48,052 nt of DNA, taken from contig JAFUJH010000036.1 in the NCBI GenBank assembly GCA_017473775.1, positions 1 through 48,052 of the forward strand, written 5' to 3'. Below the pieces are notes generated by a model that saw only the letters and a list, made by a program, of their open reading frames with translations, was not told the origin of the DNA and searched no databases. A program made the position numbers and the translations under genes. Source of the stretch: Ruminococcus sp. Its GTDB lineage: Bacteria > Bacillota > Clostridia > Oscillospirales > Acutalibacteraceae. This document shows positions 40,845 through 48,052 of this stretch, piece after piece (within the stretch, counting starts at the first letter, position 1; each line of letters begins with the position of its first letter).

Positions 40845-41993
40845 TTATAGAGTTTTCTTATTAAACACTTTTCTATATATACAAGCTATTACTCCTTCAA
40901 TCCACAAGCTTAATTTGTTGACCCTGATTAGTTTAAACAACTTTTGTCTTACAAACTCTACTATAAGCCCTATTAAGAAAATGGCAACAACGGTCCCCAG
41001 TATTGCTATAATTGTAATAATTGGTTTGAATTGTAAATAATATGCAAATTTACCTGTAACAAAATGACTTCTAATAAAAGGATTTTCATGCAACAAATAA
41101 ATGCCAAACGTTAATGGAGCAATAAAAGTAATTAACTTATTTATACTATTCTTAAATCTTACTTTTGAAAATAATCCCAAAATCAAAACTGCAGATAACA
41201 ATACAGTAGGTGAAATATAACTAAACAATAAATCCTGAAACATCACGACTCCAAGCACAGTCTCAGAAATCAATTCAATTACAACTTTGCTTAACCATGT
41301 TACCAACAAAGATCCCACTAACCACAAAAACAGATTACGCTTACTTGATTTTTCAAAAACACGATACTTTCTAACATACACTCCTATTATATAAAGAATT
41401 AACAACCATAAAAAACTGTATCCGCCTGAGAGTCCAATAAAATCTCTCATATAAACAGTAGGCAGGATAGAATAAATCACCGTAACAGATACAACCAGTT
41501 TTGTTGCAGAAGCTTTATTCAAACCTTCAAATATTTTGTTTAGAAGAGGCATAAAGAAAAACAAGCAAAAGTACGCTGTGTAATACCAATATGTATTATA
41601 TCGTACAGGAAAGAGTGCTTTAACAGCACTGACAACACCAACCTCTCCAGATGACATAACGCACCCAACACTAAACCCTAAAAATGAATAAAACCAAACC
41701 TGAAAATGCAGATTAATTATATTTGAATATTTGTGATGAGAGGTATACCCCACATATCCTGATATCAATGCATAGCAATTAACCGCAGGGTATGCTAATG
41801 TATATAAAAGCCACACCGAATAGTAAAGCCATGTACCGTTTGTCAGGTTATCTAAAATATTCTCTTTGCCCAAGACATGCATACATACCACAAGAAACAT
41901 AGATATAATCCGCAACAAATCAATACCATAGTTCCTCTTTTTCTCTAAAAGCAGAGAACTTTCAACCACCGGAGCCGTTGCTGTGTTCATCAT
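40845..41993 (-). CDS. Acyltransferase-3 family membrane protein
   Basis: The 382-residue protein has about ten membrane helices and the family's N-terminal signature RNYGIDLLRIISMFLVVCMHVLG (residues about 20-42), with the catalytic-type arginine and histidine, and a later FGIYLLHENPFI. It resembles OafA-like O-acetyltransferases that modify exopolysaccharide or cell wall. The coding sequence is clearly AT-richer than its neighbours, which suggests acquisition by transfer. No polysaccharide genes are adjacent. Confidence 0.85.
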   Translation of the reverse strand: MMNTATAPVVESSLLLEKKRNYGIDLLRIISMFLVVCMHVLGKENILDNLTNGTWLYYSVWLLYTLAYPAVNCYALISGYVGYTSHHKYSNIINLHFQVWFYSFLGFSVGCVMSSGEVGVVSAVKALFPVRYNTYWYYTAYFCLFFFMPLLNKIFEGLNKASATKLVVSVTVIYSILPTVYMRDFIGLSGGYSFLWLLILYIIGVYVRKYRVFEKSSKRNLFLWLVGSLLVTWLSKVVIELISETVLGVVMFQDLLFSYISPTVLLSAVLILGLFSKVRFKNSINKLITFIAPLTFGIYLLHENPFIRSHFVTGKFAYYLQFKPIITIIAILGTVVAIFLIGLIVEFVRQKLFKLIRVNKLSLWIEGVIACIYRKVFNKKTL

Positions 41994-42076
41994 ACTATCA
42001 CCCCTGATAAAAACAATAATTTATAACTTTGCGACCAAATTATAACACAAATCAACGGTAAATTAAAGAGTTATAT

Positions 42077-42113
42077 ATAAAAAACGGTCTACAACAAAGT
42101 CATAGACCGTTTT
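42077..42113. terminator. Terminator downstream of lysS
   Basis: AAAACGGTCTA (42081-42091) pairs with TAGACCGTTTT (42103-42113). T runs exist in both directions. Confidence 0.85.
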
Positions 42114-42135
42114 ATATCATCAGCTTTTTAGTTTA

Positions 42136-44061
42136 TTAATACAGTTTTGCGCCTGCGGGGATGCGGTTTGAAACCATGAGCAGGTTGAGTCTTTCCTCGC
42201 CTTCTTCATTGTGCACTGCAGACAGGAGCATACCATTTGACTCAATACCCATCATTGCTCTGGGAGGCAAATTTGTGATTGCTATGAGAGTCTTGCCAAC
42301 AAGCTCTTCGGGCTCGTAGTATGCGTGAATACCTGAGAGGATTACACGCTCTGTGCCTGAGCCGTCATCAAGTGTGAACTTGAGAAGCTTCTTCGACTTG
42401 GGCACTGCTTCGCAAGCGAGCACCTTAACTGCACGGAAGTCAGACTTTGAAAAAGTCTCAAAGTCTACGAACTCCTCAAACAAAGGCTCAATCTCAACCT
42501 TGGAGAAGTCGATGACTTCTTCCTTAGCTTCCTCAGTTTTCTGAGGGATAACCTTCTTCTGAGCGTCCATGGGCTTCATTGTGGGGAAAATGATAACATC
42601 GCGGATAGACGCAGAATCTGTCAGCAGCATTACCAGTCTGTCGATACCCATACCCATACCGCCTGTAGGAGGCATACCGTAGGACAGAGCTGTGAGGAAA
42701 TCCTCATCAATCTCGTTAGCCTCGTCGTCGCCTGCCTCACGGAGCATCATCTGATGCTCAAAACGGCTTCTCTGGTCAAGGGGGTCGTTAAGTTCTGTGT
42801 ATGCGTTTGCAAGCTCGCGTCTGGTTACAAACAGCTCGAAGCGGTCAACCAGCAGAGGATTGCTCTCAAGACGCTTTGTAAGGGGAGAAACCTCAACAGG
42901 ATAATCTGTGATAAATGTAGGCTGAACAAGATTCTCCTCAACAAACTCCTCAAATGCGGTGTTGAGGATATTGCCCCAAGTGTCTGTGGGCTTAACCTCA
43001 AGGTTCAACTGCTTTGCAACTTCCTTTGCCTTTTCTGTATCACCCATAAAGGAGCCGAAGTCTACGCCTGAGTACTGCTTGACAGCATCAATCATAGTCA
43101 TTCGTGCAAAGGGAACAGAGAGGTTGATTGCCTCACCCTGATACTCAATTTGGTCAGTGCCGTTTGCGGCAATACAACAACGGTTTACAATCTGCTCTGT
43201 ACGCTCCATCATACCTCTAAGGTCAGTGAAAGCCTCGTAAATCTCGATAGTTGTGAACTCGGGGTTGTGCTTAACATCCATACCCTCATTACGGAAAAGT
43301 CTGCCTATCTCGTAAACTCGCTCCATACCGCCTACGATAAGACGCTTCAGGTACAGCTCGGTAGCAATACGAAGGTACATATCAAGGTCAAGGGTATTGT
43401 GATGAGTAATAAAGGGACGGGCGTTTGCACCGCCTGCGATAGTGGAAAGCACAGGGGTCTCTACCTCAAAGTAGTTGAGGTTATCAAGATATTTTCTGAT
43501 TTCGGAAACAATGCGTGTACGCTTCTTGAAGGTTTCCATAACATCAGGATTCATAATCATATCAACATAACGCTGACGATAACGAAGGTCGGGGTCCTTG
43601 AGACCGTGGAACTTCTCGGGCAGAGGAATCAGTGATTTTGCAAGGAGAGTCACAGAAGTTGCATGGATGCTCACCTCACCCATCTGGGTTTTGAATACAA
43701 AGCCCTTAACCTCGGCAACATCGCCGATATCCCACTTCTTCAGGCCTGCGTATACTTCCTCACCAAGGTCGTCAAATTTTGCAAAAATCTGAATCTTACC
43801 TGTTACATCCCACAGGTCCATAAACATAACCTTGCCCTTGCCGCGCTTACTCTTAATACGGCCTGCAACGCATACAGTCTTGCCCTCCAGGGTATCAAAC
43901 TGCTCTGCGATGTCCTTGCAGTAGGTATCTCTGTCGGATGTATTGACCATAAAGGGGTCCTTGCCTGCCTGCTGCAGAGCGGCAAGCTTGTCCATTCTTA
44001 TCTGCTGCTGCTCACTTATATTTTCCATAGGTGCATTTGCACCGCGGTTATTATCACTCAT
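42136..44061 (-). CDS. lysS: Lysyl-tRNA synthetase, class II, with Trbp111-like C-terminal domain
   Basis: The 641 residues exceed the usual 490-510. Residues about 60-150 are the OB-fold anticodon domain, followed by the class II core (motif 2 YEIGRLFRNEGMD, motif 3 GMGMGIDRLVMLLT). A charged linker (about 500-530) joins a C-terminal domain (531-641: DFRAVKVLACEAVPKSKKLL, ILSGIHAYYEPEELVGK, PRAMMGIESNGMLLSA), the Trbp111/MetG-tail tRNA-binding fold. This fusion increases tRNA affinity in related enzymes. greA lies 84 bases upstream on the same strand. Confidence 0.95.
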   Translation of the reverse strand: MSDNNRGANAPMENISEQQQIRMDKLAALQQAGKDPFMVNTSDRDTYCKDIAEQFDTLEGKTVCVAGRIKSKRGKGKVMFMDLWDVTGKIQIFAKFDDLGEEVYAGLKKWDIGDVAEVKGFVFKTQMGEVSIHATSVTLLAKSLIPLPEKFHGLKDPDLRYRQRYVDMIMNPDVMETFKKRTRIVSEIRKYLDNLNYFEVETPVLSTIAGGANARPFITHHNTLDLDMYLRIATELYLKRLIVGGMERVYEIGRLFRNEGMDVKHNPEFTTIEIYEAFTDLRGMMERTEQIVNRCCIAANGTDQIEYQGEAINLSVPFARMTMIDAVKQYSGVDFGSFMGDTEKAKEVAKQLNLEVKPTDTWGNILNTAFEEFVEENLVQPTFITDYPVEVSPLTKRLESNPLLVDRFELFVTRRELANAYTELNDPLDQRSRFEHQMMLREAGDDEANEIDEDFLTALSYGMPPTGGMGMGIDRLVMLLTDSASIRDVIIFPTMKPMDAQKKVIPQKTEEAKEEVIDFSKVEIEPLFEEFVDFETFSKSDFRAVKVLACEAVPKSKKLLKFTLDDGSGTERVILSGIHAYYEPEELVGKTLIAITNLPPRAMMGIESNGMLLSAVHNEEGEERLNLLMVSNRIPAGAKLY

Positions 44062-44145
44062 AACACAAGTTCCTTTCTTGTATTTACATTAATTGCAATT
44101 AAAAAGTGCGAAAGGGCGACCCACCAGCCGCCCGATTAGTCGCTA

Positions 44146-44616
44146 TTACTTGGAGATTTCCAGCACCTTGAAGGTCATAAGACCTGCAGGAGTCTCAATC
44201 TCAACAACATCACCCACACAGTGACCAAGCAGACCCTTGCCAACAGGGGACTCGTCAGAGATTTTAGCCTCTCTGGGGTTAGCCTCGTTAGAGCCTGTGA
44301 TTCTGTAGGTAACCTCTCTGCCTGTTGATACATTATCAAGCCTTACGACAGAGCCGACATGAACGGTTTCGTTTGATGCATTTTCGTCGATGATAACTGC
44401 AACCTTGAGAGTAGCCTCGATAGTAGCAATTCTTGCCTCCAGAATAGCCTGCTCGTTCTTTGCGTCATCATACTCGCTGTTTTCAGACAGGTCGCCGTAG
44501 GAGCGTGCAACCTTGATTTTTTCTGCAATTTCTTTTCGTTTTTCGCCTTTGAGGTAATCCAGCTCTTCCTCGAGCTTTTTATAGCCCTCTGCGGTAACCA
44601 TAATGGATTTAGCCAT
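44146..44616 (-). CDS. greA: Transcription elongation factor GreA
   Basis: The 156-residue protein stimulates cleavage of backtracked RNA by RNA polymerase. The N-terminal coiled coil with acidic tip (VARSYGDLSENSEYDDAKNEQ, about residues 37-57) and the C-terminal FKBP-like domain (VGSVVRLDN...SPVGKGLLGHCVGDVVEIETP) are complete. The ATG at 44616 follows AAAGGATG. The TTG at 44634 lies before it and is rejected. greA-lysS is a common order in Firmicutes. Confidence 0.95.
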   Translation of the reverse strand: MAKSIMVTAEGYKKLEEELDYLKGEKRKEIAEKIKVARSYGDLSENSEYDDAKNEQAILEARIATIEATLKVAVIIDENASNETVHVGSVVRLDNVSTGREVTYRITGSNEANPREAKISDESPVGKGLLGHCVGDVVEIETPAGLMTFKVLEISK

Positions 44617-44683
44617 ATGTGACCATCCTTTCAAAATCGTTATATTTACATAACCTATATTATATGTTTATTTTTCCTCAATG

Positions 44684-45517
44684 TCAAGTACCGAAGCAAT
44701 CAATAAGATATCTTCTCAGGGATAAAGTTGTCTGGGTATCCGTGTCTCCACTGCATACAAGGGGCACCACAGACCCCAAGGAGTAGACTCCGCACAATGA
44801 GTACAGCCCTGCGGCAAAGACCTCGGTGTCTGTCCCCTCAGGCTTCAGCCTCTCAAATGCAGGCTCCAATTGAAAAGAATATCTGTAATAAACCCTGCAG
44901 GCAAGGGGTAGTGCAGGCTTTGCTCCTGATATGACCACAGCCTGCGACAAAGGAGTGAAACCCTTATCCACACAACAGGGAGACACAATAAATCCGCAGG
45001 TAGACAACAGTGCCGTGTGGGGGCTTACACACAGCACAGCACCGTACTCGGAAAGGAGTCTCTCTGCCTGCTCTCGGTATACACTGTAGTTTTTTGTTAC
45101 AACAATCAGATTATCCGTAAACTTCAGCAGATGCTCAGGCAGGTCGCTGTATTCCCCCTTTGGGTCATAGAGTCCTATCCTGAGGGATTTGGGTACTTCC
45201 TGCATCATCTCCAGCACACTGAGTGCCATATTACCGCACAGCCTCTGCCGAAGCTCCAAGGGCTCAAACAAAGTGATGCCTGCATCCTGCGGCACAGGGA
45301 TACTTCCGCTGTAGAGAAGCTGTCCCGTGTAATCCCCTGCCGCCTTGGATATACGCCTCCAGTTGATACTGCCCCGTCGGTGTATGTATTCAAGGTGCCG
45401 CACAGGTACAGGGGTGCTTAGGTTGTGAACTCTGAGTCTATCAGGCAAAGTCCTTGCAAGAGCGGAGAGCAAATCTCCCCCATATGTTCTGTCATCTATA
45501 GTCAGCACAGTGAGCAT
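44684..45517 (-). CDS. Hypothetical protein, 277 residues
   Basis: I do not recognise a family. The start at 45517 is 7 bases after GGGGGAGG. The frame stays open to 45667, but that part translates an AATTCAT array. The sequence has a compact alpha/beta pattern with alternating hydrophobic strands (MLTVLTIDDRTYGGDLL at the start, LRIGLYDPKGEYSDLPEHL, NLIVVTKNYSVY, AVVISGAKPALPL in the second half) and no signal peptide or membrane helix. It may be a cytosolic Rossmann-like protein. It stands between greA and the cell-wall genes. Confidence 0.6.
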   Translation of the reverse strand: MLTVLTIDDRTYGGDLLSALARTLPDRLRVHNLSTPVPVRHLEYIHRRGSINWRRISKAAGDYTGQLLYSGSIPVPQDAGITLFEPLELRQRLCGNMALSVLEMMQEVPKSLRIGLYDPKGEYSDLPEHLLKFTDNLIVVTKNYSVYREQAERLLSEYGAVLCVSPHTALLSTCGFIVSPCCVDKGFTPLSQAVVISGAKPALPLACRVYYRYSFQLEPAFERLKPEGTDTEVFAAGLYSLCGVYSLGSVVPLVCSGDTDTQTTLSLRRYLIDCFGT

Positions 45518-45594
45518 AAATATACCTCCCCCATAATTTTTACAGTATATGCGGGAGGCAGAGGAAATATTTGTGAGGCAAGGTGCTTCACAGT

Positions 45595-45770
45595 TCAATG
45601 AATTGCCGTTGGCATGATTTGGTTTCACCATGAATAGCCCTTTGGGCATGAATTGTGCCTTCGGCACATTTGGTAGCAGAGCAATTCAAATCATGGAGCA
45701 AAGCGAGAAATCATGATTCGTTTGCATCAATTCATGACATGCAATGTCAAATCATAAAATCGTAAACAAT
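45595..45770. repeat. Intergenic AATTCAT box-hairpin array
   Basis: AATTCAT, AAATCAT and ATTTGG boxes alternate with TTGCCGTTGGCA, GCCCTTTGGGC, GTGCCTTCGGCAC and other short hairpins. The design matches 16975-17047 and 20570-20930. Confidence 0.7.
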
Positions 45771-45827
45771 ATGAGTTTCCCACCTCCCCTACTCAACTCC
45801 CTCCCCACCAACACGACATATAAAACG

Positions 45828-45859
45828 AAAAAACGCTCCCTGATTATCCGTCAGGGAGC
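45828..45859 (-). terminator. Intrinsic terminator of the M23/CtpA-like operon
   Basis: GCTCCCTGA (45835-45843) pairs with TCAGGGAGC (45851-45859). The minus strand then reads GTTTTTTCG. Confidence 0.88.
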
Positions 45860-45888
45860 ATCTGCTTATGTACATATTCAGTTTAACA

Positions 45889-46308
45889 TCACTGGGGCTG
45901 TGTCTGAGTAGTAGTCTCTGTGGGGTTCAGTGCTTCATACTGCTCCTGTGTGAGTATCACCATAGCTGAGCTGTCTGCCAGCACAAAAACGGTGTAGCCT
46001 GCCTCGGCGGTATACTCGCTGTCCTTGTACTCCTCAGCTGTCAGGTACAGCACTCTGCCCTCGTACGCCTGTGCATAGCCTCTGCACAGCTCCTCGGTGA
46101 GTTTTTCTTTATTAATCTGATAGTAGCTTTTTTCTCTTACAAAGCTGTCCACATCTGCCATTGTGGAGAACAGTGCCTGCTTCTTGCTCAAATCTGTGAG
46201 CCTAGCGTTCATGGCACTTGTGGAGATTATGTATGCCGCAGAGAAAGCAATCGCCGCACTGATAAGGGCAATTGTAATTACTATGGGCAGGGAAAATTTC
46301 TTTTTCAT
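45889..46308 (-). CDS. CtpA-like N-terminal domain without protease domain
   Basis: The 139-residue protein has one N-terminal membrane helix (about 8-28, LPIVITIALISAAIAFSAAY). A segment that resembles the N-terminal domain of S41 C-terminal processing proteases follows (KKQALFSTMADVDSFVREKSYYQINKEKL... GRVLYLTAEEY, about 38-95). PDZ and serine-protease domains are missing, and the protein ends in a threonine and glutamine rich tail. In Firmicutes a CtpA gene often follows the EnvC-like gene, as here, 14 bases after it. It looks like a shortened, perhaps repurposed, relative. The start follows AGGAGAGG. Confidence 0.6.
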   Translation of the reverse strand: MKKKFSLPIVITIALISAAIAFSAAYIISTSAMNARLTDLSKKQALFSTMADVDSFVREKSYYQINKEKLTEELCRGYAQAYEGRVLYLTAEEYKDSEYTAEAGYTVFVLADSSAMVILTQEQYEALNPTETTTQTQPQ

Positions 46309-46322
46309 AAGCACCTCTCCTG

Positions 46323-47534
46323 TCAGCTGAGCTCCGTCATGGGGTCGTATTTTGTGCCATAGTATCTGCATTCAAAATGCAGGTGGGGACCTGTGGAGTA
46401 GCCTGTGGAGCCGCCGTAGCCCAGCACCTCGCCTGCAGTTACATACTGACCCTCGTACACTGTTGTGTAAGATAGGTGAGCATAGATGGTAGCCTTGCCG
46501 CCGCCATGGTCAATCCATACATAGTTACCGAAGCCGCCGCCACAGCCACAGCTTCCGTACTTGCCCCAGTTATGGGAGCAGCTGTTGTTGGAGGTAATAA
46601 CCGTACCTGATGCCGCCGCCACAATGGTAGTGCCCATAAAACCTGAGCCTGCAATGTCGATACCGCCGTGGTAGTAGCCTGTACGGGGCTCGTAAAACTG
46701 AGAGGTGAGGGTATAATAACCCGGTGCAGGCCACACATAGTTGCCTGAGTACACAGGTGTATCGTAGGAGCCACCTGAGGAGCCTGAGTTGTTCTGATTC
46801 TGCTGTTGTTTCAGTGATTCGTAATAAGCCTCAATCTCGTTGTTAACCTCTGCAATTGCGTCATCATATGCATGCATATGGTCTTCGGCGTCGGCTTTCT
46901 GTCCGTAAAGTGTCGCCAGCGCCTCCTCGTTCTCTGCAAGGAGGGAATTCAGCTCAGACTGATTCTCCTCAAGAGAAGCTTTTTCCACCTCAAGCTCTGC
47001 TTTGTCTGAGTTCAGGGATTCAACCACCTGATTCACATTATCAAGCTGAGCCTCAAGCTCATCCACAAGCTTTGCATCATAGTCAGAGATACTCTCAACA
47101 AGCTGCATTTTATCCACAAAATCAGTGAAATCCTTTGCACCCAAGATAATCTCCAGTGCTGAGGTGTCGCCCGCCATATAAATGGCACGGAGTCTTTTTC
47201 TGAGAACATTCATATTCTCCTCAGCCTGAGCGTTGAGCCTGTCCTTCTCAGCCTCCTGCTCTGCAATTCTTGCGTCATAAGCCGCAATCTTCTCGCGGTT
47301 CAGTGCAATCTGGCTGTTAACATTTGCCACCTTCTCAGCAATGGCGTTAACATACTCCTCCTGCTCTGCAATCTCGTTTTCTTTATCCTTGATGATTTCC
47401 TCGTACTCTGCCGCCTCCTGCTCAAGCCGCTGTTGCTCGTTTTTAAGGTCGCTGAGAGTATCAGCACCTGCAGTGGCAACGGCAGAGAAAACTATAATAA
47501 CTGCTAAAAGCAGTGATATAAGCTTCTTCATCAT
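46323..47534 (-). CDS. EnvC-like murein hydrolase activator / M23 peptidase
   Basis: The 403-residue exported protein has a signal peptide (about 1-25), a long coiled coil (about 25-235 with a break around the LRAIYMAGDTSALEIILGAK hinge), a serine and glycine linker and an M23 domain (about 270-403). The zinc ligands HxxxD (YYHGGIDIAG) and HLHFE are intact, with YAHLS between, so it can be an active glycyl-type endopeptidase. Coiled-coil M23 proteins of this layout are activated by FtsEX, encoded at 11.1-12.7 kb. The start is ATG at 47534 after AAGAGGTG. Confidence 0.88.
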   Translation of the reverse strand: MMKKLISLLLAVIIVFSAVATAGADTLSDLKNEQQRLEQEAAEYEEIIKDKENEIAEQEEYVNAIAEKVANVNSQIALNREKIAAYDARIAEQEAEKDRLNAQAEENMNVLRKRLRAIYMAGDTSALEIILGAKDFTDFVDKMQLVESISDYDAKLVDELEAQLDNVNQVVESLNSDKAELEVEKASLEENQSELNSLLAENEEALATLYGQKADAEDHMHAYDDAIAEVNNEIEAYYESLKQQQNQNNSGSSGGSYDTPVYSGNYVWPAPGYYTLTSQFYEPRTGYYHGGIDIAGSGFMGTTIVAAASGTVITSNNSCSHNWGKYGSCGCGGGFGNYVWIDHGGGKATIYAHLSYTTVYEGQYVTAGEVLGYGGSTGYSTGPHLHFECRYYGTKYDPMTELS

Positions 47535-47589
47535 ACCATTCACCTCTTGTTCTGATTTTCACATCTTTCTTCCAAATCTGAATCTTAGC

Positions 47590-48052
47590 CTTCCCTTTGA
47601 GGAAGCCTTTTAGCCCTCCTCATTGAGGAGGGTGGCATTTGCGTAAGCAAATGACGGGAGGAGTAAAAGGAAATATTTCAATTACTCCCTCAGTCTTTCG
47701 GCTATGCCGAAATCCAGCTCTTAACTGAGCCTGTCTCCCTCTGTCACTTCGTGACATCTCCCTCACACTGTGAGGGAGTCTTCCCTCTCAGAGGGAGCCT
47801 TTCGGGCGATTCTCGAATCGTCCCTACAAATGTGCCGAAGGCACATATCGCACCGCAAGGTATATCGCATACATCAGTATATATCGCAAATTCCGCAAGG
47901 AATTTATATCGCTGAGGCATATCGTAGGGGGCGGCGCCCACGACGCCCCGTTAAACCTCGCCTCAAGACGCAACCTTTCGGACGGACACTGCGTGTCCTA
48001 CACCTCATCACCTGCTTCGCAGGAGCTTCCCCGCAAGGGGAAGCCTTTCGGG
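47590..48052. repeat. Mixed intergenic arrays: CTCC, GCGATAT and long GTAGGGGGCGGCGCC repeat (cut by window end)
   Basis: In order: CCTCATTGAGG, TTTGCGTAAGCAAA, ACTCCCTCAGTC with TTTCGGCTATGCCGAAA, CTGTCACTTCGTGACA, CTCCCTCACACTGTGAGGGAG. A GCGATAT array in reverse orientation follows (47840-47925), then the third copy of the long repeat from about 47925 to the window end. A frame across it has no RBS. Confidence 0.8.

Noticed and set aside
45518-45667. N-terminal extension of the 277-residue protein
   Set aside because: It translates the AATTCAT array, and GGGGGAGG precedes the ATG at 45517.

Overview
The window looks like chromosomal DNA of a low-to-mid GC anaerobic Firmicute, most likely an Oscillospirales/Ruminococcus-like gut bacterium. 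This is inferred from strong AGGAGG-type ribosome binding sites, a ferredoxin-dependent 2-oxoacid oxidoreductase, a lysyl-tRNA synthetase with a Trbp111 tail, an RlmD with a clostridial C-terminal extension, and many stem-loop intergenic repeats. No 16S rRNA is present, so the genus is not fixed.

Host part, left (1-26.1 kb). After a transposase tail comes an iorA-iorB-paaK-ACT operon (aryl-pyruvate to arylacetyl-CoA), then glnA and a CaCA cation exchanger behind a yybP-ykoY-like Mn2+ riboswitch. Next is an XRE regulator with a DUF3169 membrane protein and a zinc-ribbon membrane protein. On the minus strand follow ftsE-ftsX, a CdaR/PucR-type regulator, an unlisted 56-residue peptide gene, an MsmK/UgpC-type sugar ABC ATPase with an altered Walker A, a DUF4830 protein and a HAD-Nudix fusion. 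Then come a DUF1624 protein with ychF, an isolated 5S rRNA, a lipoprotein joining a metal-receptor-like domain to two peptidoglycan-binding domains, a catalytically dead L,D-transpeptidase-like lipoprotein, and rlmD.

Mobile part (about 26.1-36.87 kb). This is an integrative mobilizable element. It carries a NERD protein, a RepL-like replication protein with three GTAAAGC palindromes, a minus-strand relaxosome operon (RHH protein, second RHH protein, 44-residue peptide), and a rich oriT-like region (24-bp spaced iterons, hairpin with a MobV-like nic sequence, cloverleaf). It also carries a MobV relaxase, a membrane-anchored leucine-rich-repeat protein, a type II restriction-modification pair (m5C methyltransferase and PmeII-family endonuclease) and a large serine recombinase. 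The recombinase reads into a host repeat for its stop codon.

Host part, right (36.9-48.05 kb). It holds cyuA-like cysteine desulfidase, an acidic small protein, a methyltransferase/nucleotidyltransferase pair, an acyltransferase-3, lysS, greA, an unrecognised 277-residue protein, and an EnvC-like M23 hydrolase followed by a CtpA-like protein that lacks its protease domain. FtsEX, which normally activates such hydrolases, is about 33 kb away in the same window.

The most unusual host feature is the intergenic repeats. Several families share one design: a short fixed box (CTCCCTC, GCGATAT, AATTCAT or CATCGTT) alternates with small hairpins whose sequence changes from unit to unit while base pairing is kept.
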